Source: Lucifuga dentata
Taxonomy: Eukaryota; Chordata; Actinopteri; Ophidiiformes; Bythitidae
Direction of reading: 5' to 3'
NCBI GenBank assembly: GCA_014773175.1
Contig: VXCM01001423.1
Span: 186,001-250,000, forward strand
Length of the DNA: 64,000 nt
In this document: in pieces, positions 36,055 to 50,380 of the stretch
Layout of the letters: each line of letters opens with the position of its first letter
Numbering within the stretch: the stretch's first letter is position 1
Notes under the pieces: model-generated
What the model was told of the DNA's origin: nothing
Database searches by the model: none
The model's input: the letters and a program-made list of their open reading frames with translations, nothing else
Program-made: the position numbers and the translations under genes

Positions 36055-38104
36055 TTCTACACACACACTGAGAAAATATTTTTTCTACATCATAAAAGAT
36101 TTAGCTCTCGCCCTGCAAGTTTTAGCCTTCTGTCCTTTTGCAGGCTTTGCAGGGACTCATGGGAAGGGTTAGACCAGAGCTCTGCAGCAGATCATGCAGC
36201 ATGTAGATGGATATACCTGTACAGCTAATAAATGAGCAAGGCATTTCTGCTGATCTAAAGTTAGAAGTTGGGATTCTGATATTTTTACCCAGAACTATTA
36301 CTGGAGCCTTTAAAATCCACACATTGTTGTTTGGCATTGACCTAGCTGTTGCTGATTCATGAGCATGTCATCTGTGTCAGTGACCATGTAAATCACAGTG
36401 ACAGTGAAGTGAGGTTTGGCTATAAGCAGGACGCTCATGCTTTGAGAGCAAATGCTAGGAATTCTCAGCAGGCTGCCTGATGAGTTTATGATGGATCTGT
36501 GTTTTCCATGCTGAGATCAGCAGGCTCTTGTTGTTGTAATGACTGTAAAGTGAGTCTTTGGGGGCTGGTGAGAGTTGCTGGTGTTTGTCTTCATTTCAAG
36601 ACAAAACTAAACCACATGGTTGAGGATTTGCTATTTGAATCTACCCAAGAACAGAAACAAACTAGAGGATGAGACAAATTCATTAATTTCCACTCTTTCA
36701 TGTTGTATACAGTACAGCCTTGGTAAAGCTCTGCTGTGTTTGGATTTCGTCGCTGGCTGCTGTGGGCACTGTATTATATTTCTTTGTTCTTTAGACTTCA
36801 GTGGCGTCTTGCTGCTCATTTAGTGCATAAATGACTGAGTTTAGCTGTTTGCAGAAGAAAATGCTCTGCTGACCTCTGCTGAATCCTGACAAGTTGTTAA
36901 TGTCACGCAGTCACTCCTCCTAACTCTGAGTGTGCAGACTCCACTCAAAGCAGCAGTTACTGGACCAAATGTGATTCGTGTGTTTGTGTGTGTAAGTATT
37001 TCTGTGTCTGGACGTGTTTTAAACATTCATGGGTTTTCTACATAAATACATTGATTAAAATACAAAATAGCAGGGAAGCAATGATTAAATTATGAAGCAT
37101 CTTTACCCTCTGGAAAAGGTAGATTATACAGTATTATATAGCAGCCAGTAGACATAGCTGCTTTTGTGCAAACTGTTACAATGAATTCCAAGTGAGTTCT
37201 ACGTACCAGAAAGCACGAAAACTTCTCAGTGCATGGGGAAATAAAATCCGAGTGGCAATGGATTTAAACCTAATTGTTCCCTTTTAAACTGAAAACAGTT
37301 ATTGTGCTGTTGCACTATTGTGTTACATTGTACAAATGTAATGAGAATACAATGTGTCACAGTAAATGTAAGCATGAAATAAAATAATGTGCTTTTCTTT
37401 CATCAATCTCTTTAATGCTCTGAAGGGAGAGATTAGGAGAAAGAGTCCAGACATTACTGATCCGAAAAACCAATTGATCCTGAGGCTTTTGCTGGTACAA
37501 TGTACAGCCCTGGCTAAGTTCATACACATCTGGTTTTTGGTCCAGTACCAGTGTGTTCCAAAGTCTGGATCAGATCCCACGTGGATCCTATCAGCCAATC
37601 ATTGTCTAGACTGGAGTAATGCCAAAAGAAGACAGAGTTTAAAAAAAAAAAAAAAAAAANAAAAAAAAAAAAAAAAAAACCCTGCTGGCAATGTTAGACA
37701 GCAGTCATTTTCTTTGAGAAGAACCACAGAGCACCAAGACAAATTCAGTGGTTTGTTGTATTAATTTAAATTGTAAACAAGCAGAAACCATTTACCATAT
37801 TTCCAGTCTTTACAGTGAAATGGAAAAACTCAGAATCTTCAATTTCTCAAAAGCTGAGCTACTTTTAACAACAGTTTAAACAGAGAGAAGTAAACAACAC
37901 TTTTTTTTTTTCCTGGCGTGCTTCAGTTTGCCTTCCATGAATCCACTTGTAGACTTGCAAGGATATCACGTCATAGATTGTTTTTAGCTGCAAACTTGAA
38001 AAACATACTGTAAGAAAAAGTATAAAACTGTAAGCATGTGACAATATGAAAATTTTGTATATTTTGTTTCAAAATAATCTTGAAACATTATATTATATAA
38101 CAGA

Positions 38105-38642
38105 TTAAAAAACCAAATCACACCAGTGATTTTACATACCCACACACAGTTGGGTTACCACAAACTGTTTTCCAAAATAAAACCATATTTTGCCAAATCC
38201 CCTAATCTTTCAAAATCAAATGTTCAGGTGATACATCCACCTTAAAATTTGATGTTTTGCCTCCTAACACCAACATATGATTGTAGAAGGCATGGCCATT
38301 TTAATCTCTCAATAAAAGCTGTTTTCTCCTAGGATTACATTTCCTGATGGAGACGTGTATTTTCTTACGTGTGGCTCCATGTTGGATCGAGTGAACTAAG
38401 TAACTTTGACAATAAATAGACATTTTGTTTGTTATGATAGATTACTTACCTCAAGCATGTTTCAAGTCTCTACAAGTTGATTTTTTATAGGATGCTGGAA
38501 TGAACTGAAACCAATGGCAATCTGGAAGGTAAGAAAAACAATCTAAAATTTGCTCCAGTAGTTTGCTTTGGAAAATGGTTGGCAGTAATGTATCATGTAT
38601 GCGGGTTGCATTTAATGAAAAATCACTGCTATGCTGCTTTAA
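38105..38642 (-). mobile_element. Foldback-type MITE, near full length
   Basis: This is a reverse-oriented copy of the family at 49828-50380. It contains the internal GATACATCCACCTTAAAAT and the CCAAATCCCCTAATC block. Its right arm has TTTCAAGTCTCTACAAG and AACTGAAACCAATGG, ending in a decayed GCTATGCTGCTTTAA. Confidence 0.75.
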
Positions 38643-38668
38643 AGCATTTTTGTGCGTCACCCCTCACT

Positions 38669-38701
<33 letters not shown>

Positions 38702-41700
38702 GAAAAATAGCTTGTGCTTCAGAACAATAAAACTGCTCTGACTCTGTAGTAAAACACACCAGAACTGGAAGAACAATATTTGTTGTCTCCACAATCCCCC
38801 AAATTATTCCTCGGCATGCTGTTGCGTGTGGTTTATTGGTCTTCAGTTATTGTTAAACTGGACTGAATCTTTGAAAGATTTTATAGTCCTCATAGTTTTG
38901 TGAAATGGCAGCAAAGCTTTCATGCCAACTTTGATCTGTGGCAGTGAAGAAGTTTTGGAATATTGGTTCATGGCACTAAATGTGCTGCTCTGTGGTTTCA
39001 CACCGAGCGGCCTCGGCTCTGGAGTGTATCCATGCTTTAGTCTCTGATCTGTTTTCTGTGGGGCCTAAAAATGACGATCCTCTGCTTATATATGAAAAAT
39101 ATTGAGAAAAAAGAAGAGTAAGCAAATGAAAAGCAGAGAAAGAGAGGAATATTTGCTCAGACCTGTCAATAATAAAGAGATAATAGATCTGTCATGCTGT
39201 TCGTGATAATGAGAGACCTTTGCTAAGTCTGTGCAGAAGTGTGTTTGTGTGTGTGTGCGTACTTTAGCTGTCAGCTGCAACATACTGCCCTTATAAATAT
39301 TTGGCACATTCATCTGTGCATGTCTTCTGTACATTCAGCTCGTAAGTAATATGCCAGCTCAATGCGCTTAGTTAGCTTTGTTTTTATCGTCCTTTTTCAG
39401 CGAAACACATTTGGACACAATAAAGCTCCCACAACCAGCATTTGCTCTTTTCTCCCTCTTTTCACTTTGCCTTTTTCATCCATCCTGATTTTACTGCTTC
39501 CTGGAATTTCTGAGTCACTTTCTGATCAACTGCAGTTTGTTTTTACTGCAGGCAGAAAAAGCAGATCACTTCATTCTTATGCTTTCCATTCATTTTCACT
39601 TTGATCCCAGCCATTGTCTTTGCCCCCCCCCACACCCACACACACCCACACCCATAAGCTTTCCTTGTCCTTGTCAATACCTTCTCATATTTCCCACATT
39701 GTCTGACTCATTTGATATCTGTCTTTGAACACGAGAGGCAGACATTTTTTTATGTGAGTGTGTATGTGTGTGTAGTGTACGTGTTTGGCCATATATGTAT
39801 TAATGGGCAGTTAAGTGCACATGTGTGTCAGTGCATATGAGTGTGTATGACCTCATTTTCTGGTATGTGTAAACATGCAGTGCCATTCAAGCCAGTTGTA
39901 AACTCATGTGTTTACTGTTTTGTTTATTCCAGTGATTGCTATAGTCAGGTTACCATGCCAACCCTATTAAACAGGACCAGGATGTACTCTTTGCCCAATG
40001 CACTGTCCCTGCACATGGTACAAACTGAAAAATGCAATCAAATCTGTTATTCCAGATTGCCTAACTCCTCATCACATAGGCAAATACATATTCTTGTTGT
40101 ATGTGTGTTATGCGTGTTTGTAGAATTAATATTTCAGTACAAAGTCATAGTGGAAAGAAGTACAAAACCACAGACTTATTCAAAATCATATTTTTTGTCA
40201 TAATTACATTTTCTCATAACAAGTCATCAATTATTCAGAATTGTTTATTATTAAGTAAACAGTTCTGCAAGACTGAATAGCAAGTACTGAAAAGTAGTTT
40301 CATTTGATATCTGCTTTCAAATTTGAACAATTATGAACAACATCCAGCGCTACTCAGTACTACTTTAAATCACTTGTGTGGAAAATATATTTTGCATTTA
40401 AACCATTCCTGTCCTAATCTGAGACAGCACTGTATACAATCTGAGGCTTCAGCTTCTGGCCAGGAATATGTACTTCTTAAATTTCTTTTCTGTGGGTGTA
40501 TGTGTGTGAAACAGACAGAGAGGAACTGTGTGTACTGGACTTTCAAGTAAATACTGTAGCTTGGACCTGGTTACAGCTATATATTTTACATTCTTGAAGT
40601 CAATGGGAGGTGAAAAATGAGCTGAAATGTTGGAAAAGCAGAGCAAGAAAAATACAGGCCAGAGGACATCACAGGCTTGTGTTGTGGTTGGTGTAGCAGG
40701 ACTCAATGCAAACAATATGCTTATTTTCATGTTTTGGTGCAGTACTTCCCAGAGCTCACAGGATTGTTTTCTGAAGCCTCAGTGACTAAACAAGAAGAAA
40801 ACATTACAGCATGTGTTTTTGATCTTAACACTCCTGAACACCAGCAGGATGACCCAGGATTATGAAAACAAAAGCTTCCTTTGCCACCTCCGCCTCTTCA
40901 TTGCCATGCCTAGTGGTCCTTTGGGCCCTAATGGCCCCAAGAAAAACATCGCATTCCATTAGAGCCATTAGAGGATATAAAGCTCCTGCTGGTAGTATGG
41001 TATGTTCCCATCTTTATTTTCTTTCATCTGCTCCATACTTAAACTCATAAAAGTGCCACATTGAACACATATGTAAGAGTTCCTTCATTGAAGGATGATG
41101 TCATTAATGGAAAACAGCTCTCGTTTTTCTCAGTCACGTGACAGACTAGAGCTGAAGTGGGTAAGAAGCATATTGCTTATATGCCAGAAAATTCATTCAT
41201 TGAACATTTTGGAACATTTTGGAATTCTGGATGTGATGTGCACACACAGAGTGGCAGAGTGTCACCAAAACAGAAAGACTCAGTCATCTCTGCCGGTGAC
41301 CATTTTTTACTGAGTTAATAATAAAGTCTGACTAAGATGAAATATTGTTTATTGCTTTGCATTCAGGTGGTTTATATGACTTACACACAATGGTTGATTT
41401 CTTCTGTGGCCTATTTAAAAAACTTCTGTTCTTTAAACATTTGCTCAAATCTTGCTGTCAATGATTTTATCTAGCTTGAAAGCAAAATAAACATTGTTTT
41501 AAAGTACTATTAATGTAATGTTAATGTTGGTCTTAAAAACAAAATATCCTCTTTCCAATGCCTGAAAACGTTGTCTGTATTAGAAGGGCTTGTAAATTAA
41601 ATCATCCTGCCACAGTCAATGAAATGATCTCACAGTATCCGAAACAAAGCCAAGAAACCTTCAGAACCAAGCTTGTGGCCAGTGAGCTCACTCCAGTTAG

Positions 41701-41916
41701 TCTTCCAGGGTCTCAGTCCTGGCAAAGCTTATCATCACAGGAATAAAGTGCAATACAAGAGCTGTCACCTACCTGTCCAGAAACCCTGAAGTTTAAGAGA
41801 CGTAGGAGACTAAAGATGAGATGAGAGTTGTTGGAAAGAAGAAATGGGGGGAAAAAGTCAGAATTTATCATTTATTTGCCTTAATTCCAATACAGAGGCT
41901 CAACCAATACTGGATT

Positions 41917-42262
41917 TTTAAAGGGCAATACCAGAGAACTGGCATGTTTGAGCCCAATATCTACAACCACATACACATTATTTATTGATAACTATTTTCC
42001 AAAAATATACTACTGAAATGGGAATTTTAAAAAATGTTTTCCTACCTTCCAGACTGCCATTATTTCAGTTCATTCTGGTACGCTATAAAAAAAACAACTT
42101 GTAGAGACTTAAAAAAAAAACTGCTTGAGATAAGCAATCCACTGCAGCAAACTTGATTAAGTTTGTAAAATTTTTTGTTGAAGTAACTTTATTTAACCAA
42201 TCCAACACAGAGCTGCACAGAAAACAATGTACGTCTCCGCCAGGGAATATAAACCCAGTAGA
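41917..42262 (+). mobile_element. Foldback-type MITE, left part
   Basis: It starts TTTAAAGGGCAATACC and carries GCATGTTTGAGCCCAATAT, CCTACCTTCCAGACTGCC and the internal CCAATCCAACACAGAGCTGC that also occurs at about 50096. Similarity stops near 42262, so the right arm is missing. Confidence 0.75.
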
Positions 42263-44457
42263 AGATGGCTTTTAAAAGACAGCAAAAATGACAGTCCCTG
42301 CTACATTCTGACATATGAACAGAAAATTAGTTTGTACATAAGCACATAACATAAACAGCCATTTTTGATAAGCTGTCACAAGTTGTGACAAATGCAACAT
42401 AAAAGCATGGTATTTTACAGATAAAATAATAAAGTTGATTATCAAAGATGACAGAAATACTGACAACAGTAAATTGTAGCAAATTTGCAAATTTACTAAA
42501 TATGAAATGTGTAAATACGTTATACATAAAAATTTGAAATATATAAAAAATTTTAATTGAACTAATAAAAAAAGGATTAAATATAAAAATATTTCATTTT
42601 GCCAATCAGCAACCATACAAATACAACATATCTGCAATAAGCAAATATTAGCAGATAATATTGTCTTGCCAAATATCCATCGGCTCCATCTGGATATAAT
42701 ATGTAGTATGCCAATAATTCATCTACTCATAGAACCAATTGGCTGCACATTAAAACATCTCAAGGATCTTCAGTCACAGCTCTGTAGCTTTCCAATTGGG
42801 AAATGATGTGTAAAACAGCTGTGAACAGCAAGGTGAGCATCCACATTTCCACCCACATTTGAAAAGGACAAAACATCCAGTATTTATCATCAATTTGGGA
42901 GCAGTTTCAAACCACATATACACATGATATTACTGCTGCACTTGACCTACAGCAAGCTTTATGAAGTTAAAAAGAAAATAAAAGCTGTTCAGGTGACTTT
43001 GACAACAATGACCAATTGTAAACATCTGAACAGTCTTGTGTTGCTTTACGTTGCATCTTATTTGGGCTTGAAGTAATGGAGATCCTTCACCTCCTGAGCT
43101 GTATTGCAAGGAAGTCCCTGTTGTTGAATTTAAGGATTGCTAATCACTAATAAACTTTAAGAAGAAATACAATACTTTAAGGTAAAATAATTGAGTAGCT
43201 ATACTTGATTAGCAGTTACTAAACATTGTGCCCTGCTCATTAGTGCCACCTCTCATTGTCATAATAATTTTGGATCCCGAAAAATGATTTTAGAAACATT
43301 CTCCAGTCTATCTGAATGTGATTTAATGATGAGTAAAGGACAGGAAGCAGAAAAGGATGGAAAGTGTGTCATGAGGGAAATACTGCCAATCTTTCAGGAG
43401 AGAGGAATCATAATTTCTCTTAAGGTGTGATGATCCAAGTCACCCTTCTTCCCCTCTTCACAACAATCAGAAGCTGGTTGAGTCAAACCTGGCCTCTGTG
43501 TGCAGCTAAAGCACCATCACAACTGTTGTTATTCAGACTGGAAGTCCTGGATGCATCAACTTACACTATCCATGAGTTTTGTACACTACGTATGTGTCAT
43601 TGTACCTGTAATGTAATTTGGAGAATCTTTAACAATGCCTTATTAAAGGAAAATGAAAATAATCACAAAGCTATAGCAAATTTACACTAACAAGCTAGGA
43701 GGGTGACCCGGGCATCACCGTTAGAACACTTGAGATCGCTGAACATGTGCAGGTGTGTCTGATCCAGTTTTTCTTGGCTTTCCAGTATCATGACTTTGAT
43801 TTTTCCATCTTGTCCAACTTAAGCAGAAAAACAGACCGTGTGGGTGTCGCTGCTGAGACAGGAGCAAATACTGAATATTTGAAGCTGAAGAAGGAAAAAC
43901 TGTGTTACACCTGTTTATGCTCATCATTAATGGAGACCAATCAGACTGGACTGTGCAACATCTGTTTTCCAAAGAAGGACGTGCTAATCCTTTGGGAGCA
44001 ATTGATGGTGGATTTGGCTGATTTGGATTTGGTAGTAAATTTAATTAAACTGGAAAGGAAACACTAATGTTGCTGCTCCTTAGCCACATCTACACTGGCT
44101 GTTACTAGAACTTCATTTCACAGTCATCTGGCCTGATTAACCATTCATAGTGTGTGTGAGACCTATCTGTGTATGTGTGGGTGTGAGCATGTCATGTCAT
44201 GCTACATAACACATCTCTTTGACTTTCTAATCATGGGGAGTCTGCAAAGCACCATATAATGGAACTTTGTAGTGGAGCCTCTAGGGGACAGTGTAACAAC
44301 TATGGACCAGCCATTCTGATAGTGTTGAGGGTGGACATTTCTAAGAATTGTAGAATTATCAATACAACCTACAATTAGTGACCATATTTCCATATCCTTA
44401 ACCACTTACTTAAACGTAGCCATAGTGGAAGATCAGAAACATTCACTGTGTCTTTTG

Positions 44458-44605
44458 GTAAAACCAATGGCTGCCTGGAAGGTAGGAAAAACAATTCGAA
44501 AATTTTCCACTCAGGTAGTATGCTTTGGGAAATGGATGACAGTAATATAATGTACTGTATATGCAGATAGTATTTATTGGGCTTAAAGATGCAAAGATCA
44601 TTTAC
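44458..44605 (+). mobile_element. Foldback-type MITE, right-arm fragment
   Basis: It contains AAACCAATGG, GGAAGGTAGGAAAAACAA, AGTATGCTTTGGGAAATGG and ATTTATTGGGCTTAAA in the family order. No left arm is seen nearby. Confidence 0.65.
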
Positions 44606-45023
44606 TATAATAGTTTAACTGCTTTGACATCAGAAAACGATCTCATGAACATTAACATGCAACTGTACACAAAAAATATGAGTGCATTATTCTACAATAC
44701 AGTGCTTTACTACAATGTACAGTACTACAATGTGTATATCCAGTGTAACCAAAAGAGGGAGGCAGATACAGTATATGCATGTTAAGAATCAATTCCTACA
44801 TGTCCTGTATGGTACTGTAGATGCTTGGCGGTCTTGCAGCTGATGACTTGGATCACAGCACCATCTGCTGGTAATTAATGTTAAATAAACGTTTACAACT
44901 TAATACTGTCTTGGCCAAAGTTGAAAAGTTTTAACTCTTAAAAAAATGATCCACGAATACAGTTTTTCAAGCATGTCCTGGTTAAAATAAGTATAATATG
45001 CATTTCCTTTATATTAAATGTAT

Positions 45024-45024
<1 letters not shown>

Positions 45025-45084
<60 letters not shown>
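45025..45084. repeat. (GATA)n microsatellite next to a contig join
   Basis: About 15 GATA units end at a single N (45085) followed by poly-A. The true repeat length is uncertain. Confidence 0.95.
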
Positions 45085-46269
45085 NAAAAAAAAAAAAAAA
45101 AAAAGCCAGAATTGGTGTGCACTGGCTGCAGAATTGTACATAATATGAAGCTAATTGCAGGCAGGTGAAAAGGCCTTATACCAGGCAAGAACATAGAATC
45201 AATTCTGATTAGCTTTCTGAAAAGCTAAAAATTACTAAAATGTACCTAAACATGCACAGGAAACTTAACACTTAAATTCTTCCAGAGAGAATTTAGGAGG
45301 TTTCACCAAAATCATTTAAACTGCAAAGTGGATGAGCTGCCTTATCGTGTCTAAGTGTAGCACAATGCAGATATCCCATGTCTGGTGATAACGTAAAGGA
45401 AATTCATGTGGAATGGGGTGAGAGGCCAACATTCCTTATAACAGAGGTGTTGCATGAGGGGACTGCTGATAAAGAGCTTATCTGCTGCTGTTTTCTACAG
45501 TCAGTCTCATGATCATGAGGCTCAGCGTGGCAATAATAAACCTCAAGATCCTAACTGCTGTTTTAGCCACTTCTCATGTGAGAAGGAATATTGTGGTGAA
45601 GAAAATTGTACTCTGCTTGTGTGTCTTGTTTTTTTTTAGTCAACAGCACACTTATGATCACTGTGAAGTTCCCAAACTTTGAGGTTCAGGCAGTTATCTA
45701 GTATTTTGTCAAAAAGAGATGTGAAGAACGACAGCCTGCTAGGTTCAGAATCACAAACTGATAGGTTTTTACCTTTATTCTTGGCCTACAGCCTGAAATC
45801 AAACCACGCCACCAGGAGGACATTTGGAAGCCAGATGGTGTTTAGCAGCACCGATGCCTTGCTCAAGTTAAAACTTGTTTTCTAATGTGTTTCCTTAAAC
45901 AGGGGACATGGGGAGACAAAGATTTAAAATCCCTCTCCTCATTGAATCTTGCACAACCTACAAAAGATAATATCTATTCAGCGAAATGAGTCAAACTTTC
46001 ACTCCCTTTCTTATTCACAACAGATACTCTTTTCATATTGTTTGTCTTCTTTCTTCATTGTATTAGCTTCTGATGAATCCATAATATTAAGGAACATATT
46101 GCGAATGCTAGATTTTATATGTAATATTAGATTTATAGAGATGTGATATGATGGAGACACGATTAAGAAGAGCAAATTCAGTTTACTTCTATCAAAATGC
46201 CCAGCCATTTGCTTTTTTTTTTTTATAGAAAAGAAGTGGCAGAATATTTCAAAATAGACTAGTAGCAAT

Positions 46270-46826
46270 AAGCGGTTTTGCATGTTTGAGCCCATTAAAT
46301 ATTACCTGCATACACATTACGTTACTGCCAACCATTTTTCAAAATATAAAACTGCATTTTAGTTCTTGTTATTTTGCCAAATCCCCTAATCATTCTAAAT
46401 TAAATGACCAGGTGATACACCCAGCTTAAAATTAATTGTTTCACCTGCTGACACATATTCACATTTAAAAGGCACGGTTTTAGTTTCTTTAGTAAAAGCC
46501 ATCTTCTCTTGAGACTATATTCCATGACAAAGATGTACATTTTCTACCATGTATCTCAGATTGGCTAAATTAAATAAGTTTGACAAAAAATAACAGCATG
46601 TTGTTCATTGTGATGGATTACCTATCTGAAGCACATTTCAAGTCTTTACAAGTTCATTTTTATAGTGTACCAAACTGAAACAAATGGCTACTTGGAAGGT
46701 AGGAAAAACAAAACAAATTTAAGGCTCTCAGTTGTATTTTTTTGAAAATCGTTGGCAGCAATGTAATGTGTACGTGGGTAGTATTTATTGGGCTCAAACA
46801 TGTAAAAACAATGGTATGGTCCTTTT
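46270..46826 (+). mobile_element. Foldback-type MITE, near full length
   Basis: The left inner terminus GCATGTTTGAGCCC and right terminus GGGCTCAAACATG...GGTATGGTCCTTTTA face each other about 550 bp apart. Internal blocks (CCAAATCCCCTAATCATTC, GTGATACACCCAGCTTAAA) match the copies at 38 and 50 kb. The outermost left bases have decayed. Confidence 0.75.
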
Positions 46827-47670
46827 AGCACTTGCATAATATTATTACACTTGCAGTATAACCACAGCAACACGAGGAAGTCCAAAGTAAGTCTAATATT
46901 GACTGGTGACATACTTCATTATTGATTTTCCTCTGATTCTCCTTCATTTTTGTGCTGTTAAATCCCATAAAATTAGCTGAGCTACATATGAGATGTTGAT
47001 GAGATCTGGAAGGACGCAACCATATGAACCAACAAGTCAAATCCTGAGCTGAAATCTGTAAAGAGCTGCAGATTATGCTGTTGATTCCATATGAAATCAA
47101 CATGACAAGCAACTCTTTACTGGAGTCATTTGCTTAAGTGTTCATATTGCTCAAACGCACTTTAACATCCAGCTAATACTGTTTATTAATTTTGAAAAAA
47201 TGTTTTCATATTGGACAACCTCATCTTTATTTTACATATTTGGCTTTATTATTACAGGTTTTCTTTGACCAAATATCAACACCAAATAATAAACCTTCCT
47301 CACAGGTATGTTTTGATCTGCCAAAGGTAATTAATAGTGTATTCCCGTTCAGTGTGTCTGCAGGCATCCTGGTATCATGCTGCTCACCATGACAAAAAGA
47401 CTCATTAATGTTATTATTTACACCTGTGCTTTTCCTGCTGCTTAAGGTGAAATCGATGGAGCTGCACTGAAGTCAGATGTGCTCTGTTGAGTCAGAAATG
47501 TTTAATTTGCTTTTCATTATCATGGGTTTCCTTTTAGGAGAATCACGGTTCAAACAGACTCAGATAAAGAGGACAAATGTTTTCACTTAAAACATGGAAT
47601 TTTCAGATCTTATGCATTTTCTGGGGTGCAAGTATGCATTTAAAGTTTACTTTGGCTTAAGTTTGTATGT

Positions 47671-47708
<38 letters not shown>

Positions 47709-49827
47709 TTCTATATATGGCTCATTGTTTTCTGCTGCAGATGGGATAATCTCATCACTTTAGTAAGATTAAAACAAGACACTCTGACACTGTGCACAAA
47801 TATTGACATGTGAACACATGCCCAGACATGCACACACGCATTCAGCAGCTTTCTGCTCCCATTACACAGGAATGAAGCCGGTGTGAACAACTTATATAAC
47901 ACGTATGGGTAAAACAGTGGTTGAAATCAACCATGCCTGTAGGGTGTGTGGGAGAATTGAGTTTGTGTTATAAAAAAGAGAAGAAGTTTGTTTCTCTAAA
48001 AGCTTAGTTAGTGTATTTCACACACAATGAGGTATATGATTTATGTAAAATATGGATGGGACAGTCCCATGTTTGACACTTTCCTGCGTAAATTTGGCTA
48101 ATCTAGCAAGTTTTATTTTATTTGTTGTTATTCCCAAACTTTATCTTTTATGCTGATTATCATGTCATCCACCATCCCAGAAAAATTAAACCTTTCAATT
48201 TAGCCTGAACTCGCGGCTGATTGCTTTGAGATACTTATTATCATGCAGCCTGTTTATTATCTCTGTGGGAGCTCTGTTAGATCCCTAATTATAAAAATTC
48301 TAGATTGCTCTGTAGATGTGTTACAGTAAAGAATGTGCACACACAAAGGAATCAAGCTGAACCTATACTCAGGCATGCACGATAACGCATGAACACACAT
48401 CATACTCCTCTTATCCAGATCCTTGTTGAGCCAAGAAAAAAAAAATCATTTTCACATTAGGCTTTAGCTACAGCAGGGTTTTCAGCAGCCATGTGGTATC
48501 GCATGACTCCAGATAAGATAACAACCCCACCCACACCCCATCTGACCCCCACTATCATGATGTACAGAGTGAGGAGAGATCCATGTTAAACTTTAGGGAA
48601 CCAACAGAGGTTCATAAGAAGAGTGGAGGCCAGTGTTGGAGAGAAAACGGAGGGAGTGAATTCCAAGAGGAATCCCGAAGTGTCTGAGGTGAGATTTGTT
48701 ATTTGATCAGCCTCACAGAGGGACTCTGTAGCCCCCCCCCCCCCNCCCCCCCCCCCCAAGCTAGTTGCCTGCAACTCCAACTGACTTATTACAACTTCCA
48801 GCTAAAGTAAGGGAAGTTGATGAGCAGGAAAAGATGTTCGGGGTGAGCACAAAGTCACATGCATGCATGTGGTTCAGGTCTCAGTGAGCTGAAACTTTCA
48901 GAGACATGAAAACATAAACTCTTATGTAAAACACAAACTCATTTCCAGGCTCTGAGGGAAAGTTTAGAACAAAGGAGTCATTACCAGGGTAAATCGCTGT
49001 GAATATGTTTGTGTTATCATACTGTCATATAAGAATGTCTGTTGGCTTCCAAGCTTCCCTTTTTAAACTCTGATTAAAATGTTTGTATATTTTGTCCTAT
49101 GCTGCACCTGTGAAAGACTCAAATGTTTGGATGAAATATCCATATTTGTGGCCTGTTTTTCTACACAAATATGATTTGGTTCCTGATCTGGATACTGATG
49201 CATGTCTTGTACGGAGATGAGAAGTGTCATTCAACTCCTGAACTAACTTATCAAGGTTAAAGCAATAACATACTTGGAGAAAACAAATCTCTTGAATCTA
49301 CATTTCCTTTGTCAGACTCCTACAGCCAAATCTTTTTGTCTTAGAGTCACATCTAATTGTGAGAGCAATGAAAGGCAATCCTGGCAGAGGAAAGGAGAGG
49401 TCTAATCTGGCACAGTCACCAATAATATACAGTAATTAGCTTAGGCTATCTCATAAATATAACTGTTTAGCTGCTTTGCATAGTTGCTGTCTTCTCTCCT
49501 AACAGGTTTATCTGTGACACCCTGATTTATAGACCTTTCTACCATTCTAAAGGGCCACACAGTATAGCCAATGAAACACAGGCTGGCAAAATACATTAAG
49601 GTCATCAGAAGTGCAAAGTGAAACGATATCTTCTAATGGGCACAGCTGATACTGTTGAATTGAAGTATCTTTCCCCAAAAACATTTCTGTGACCTTTAAA
49701 ATGTGTTTTTACTTTGAAACACTAGAAATTCCTTCACAAAGCTGGATATCTGAGCCCGGATGTCCCATCGGCTGAGATGATTTGTGCATCAGTTGCATTT
49801 TAACAGGGGTTTTGTCTCTCCTCCGGT

Positions 49828-50380
49828 TTAAAGGATCATACCGATGACTGTGCTTGTTTGAGCCCAATATATCCGTATCCACTTTACCTTACCATTTCCC
49901 AAAATGTACTATGGTAAATTCCAGAATGTTTTTCCTACCTTCCATGCTGTCATTGGTTTCAGTTCATTCTAGTATGCTATTAAATCATCTAGTAGAAACT
50001 TGAAACATGCTTGAGATACTTAATCCATCACAGCAAAGAAGACTTCTATTAGTTTTTTTTTTTTTTTTTTTTTTTTGTCAAAGTAACTTTATTTAACAAT
50101 CCAACATGGAGCTGCACAGAAGACAATGGGAATTCCCTCCACCAGGGAATATAGTCCCAGGAGAAGACAGCTTTACACAGAAATTAAAATGCGTGCCTTC
50201 GACAATGTTAGAGGCGAAACATTGAGTTTTAAGGTGGATGTATCACCTAAACATTTGATTTTGAAACATTATGGGATTTGGCAAAATAACAAGAAAACTA
50301 AAATATGGTTTTATGTTTTGGAAGTTGATTGTGTATGCAGGTTGTATGTATTGGGCTCAAACATGCACGATCGCCTTTAA
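49828..50380 (+). mobile_element. Foldback-type MITE, full length
   Basis: This is the reference copy of a family with seven copies here. It begins TTTAAAGGATCATACC and ends GATCGCCTTTAA. Both termini continue inward into inverted GTTTGAGCCCAATA. The ends can be read as a TTAA duplication with termini AGGNYCATACC, or as a TA duplication with termini AAGG. No transposase frame is present. It ends 350 bp before the aadac start codon. Confidence 0.8.

Larger units (their letters stand above)
30111..38104. other. Gene desert between igsf10 and aadac, left part
   Basis: No supportable gene on either strand. Contents are microsatellites (31284-31340, GT runs at 33951-33980 and 35237-35268, 35508-35592), a hairpin at 31509-31537, a hAT MITE at 35734-36054 and a single-N poly-A join at 37660. 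Confidence 0.6.
38643..49827. other. Gene desert between igsf10 and aadac, right part
   Basis: No supportable gene on either strand. It holds three foldback MITE copies or fragments, a GATA microsatellite, a GT run at 47673-47705, and single-N joins at 45085 and 48745 (the latter inside poly-C). The open frames here are short and resemble nothing I recognise. Confidence 0.6.

Noticed and set aside
43747..44067. 106-codon plus-strand open frame in the gene desert
   Set aside because: No recognisable domain, no splice or promoter support, and composition like the surrounding spacer.
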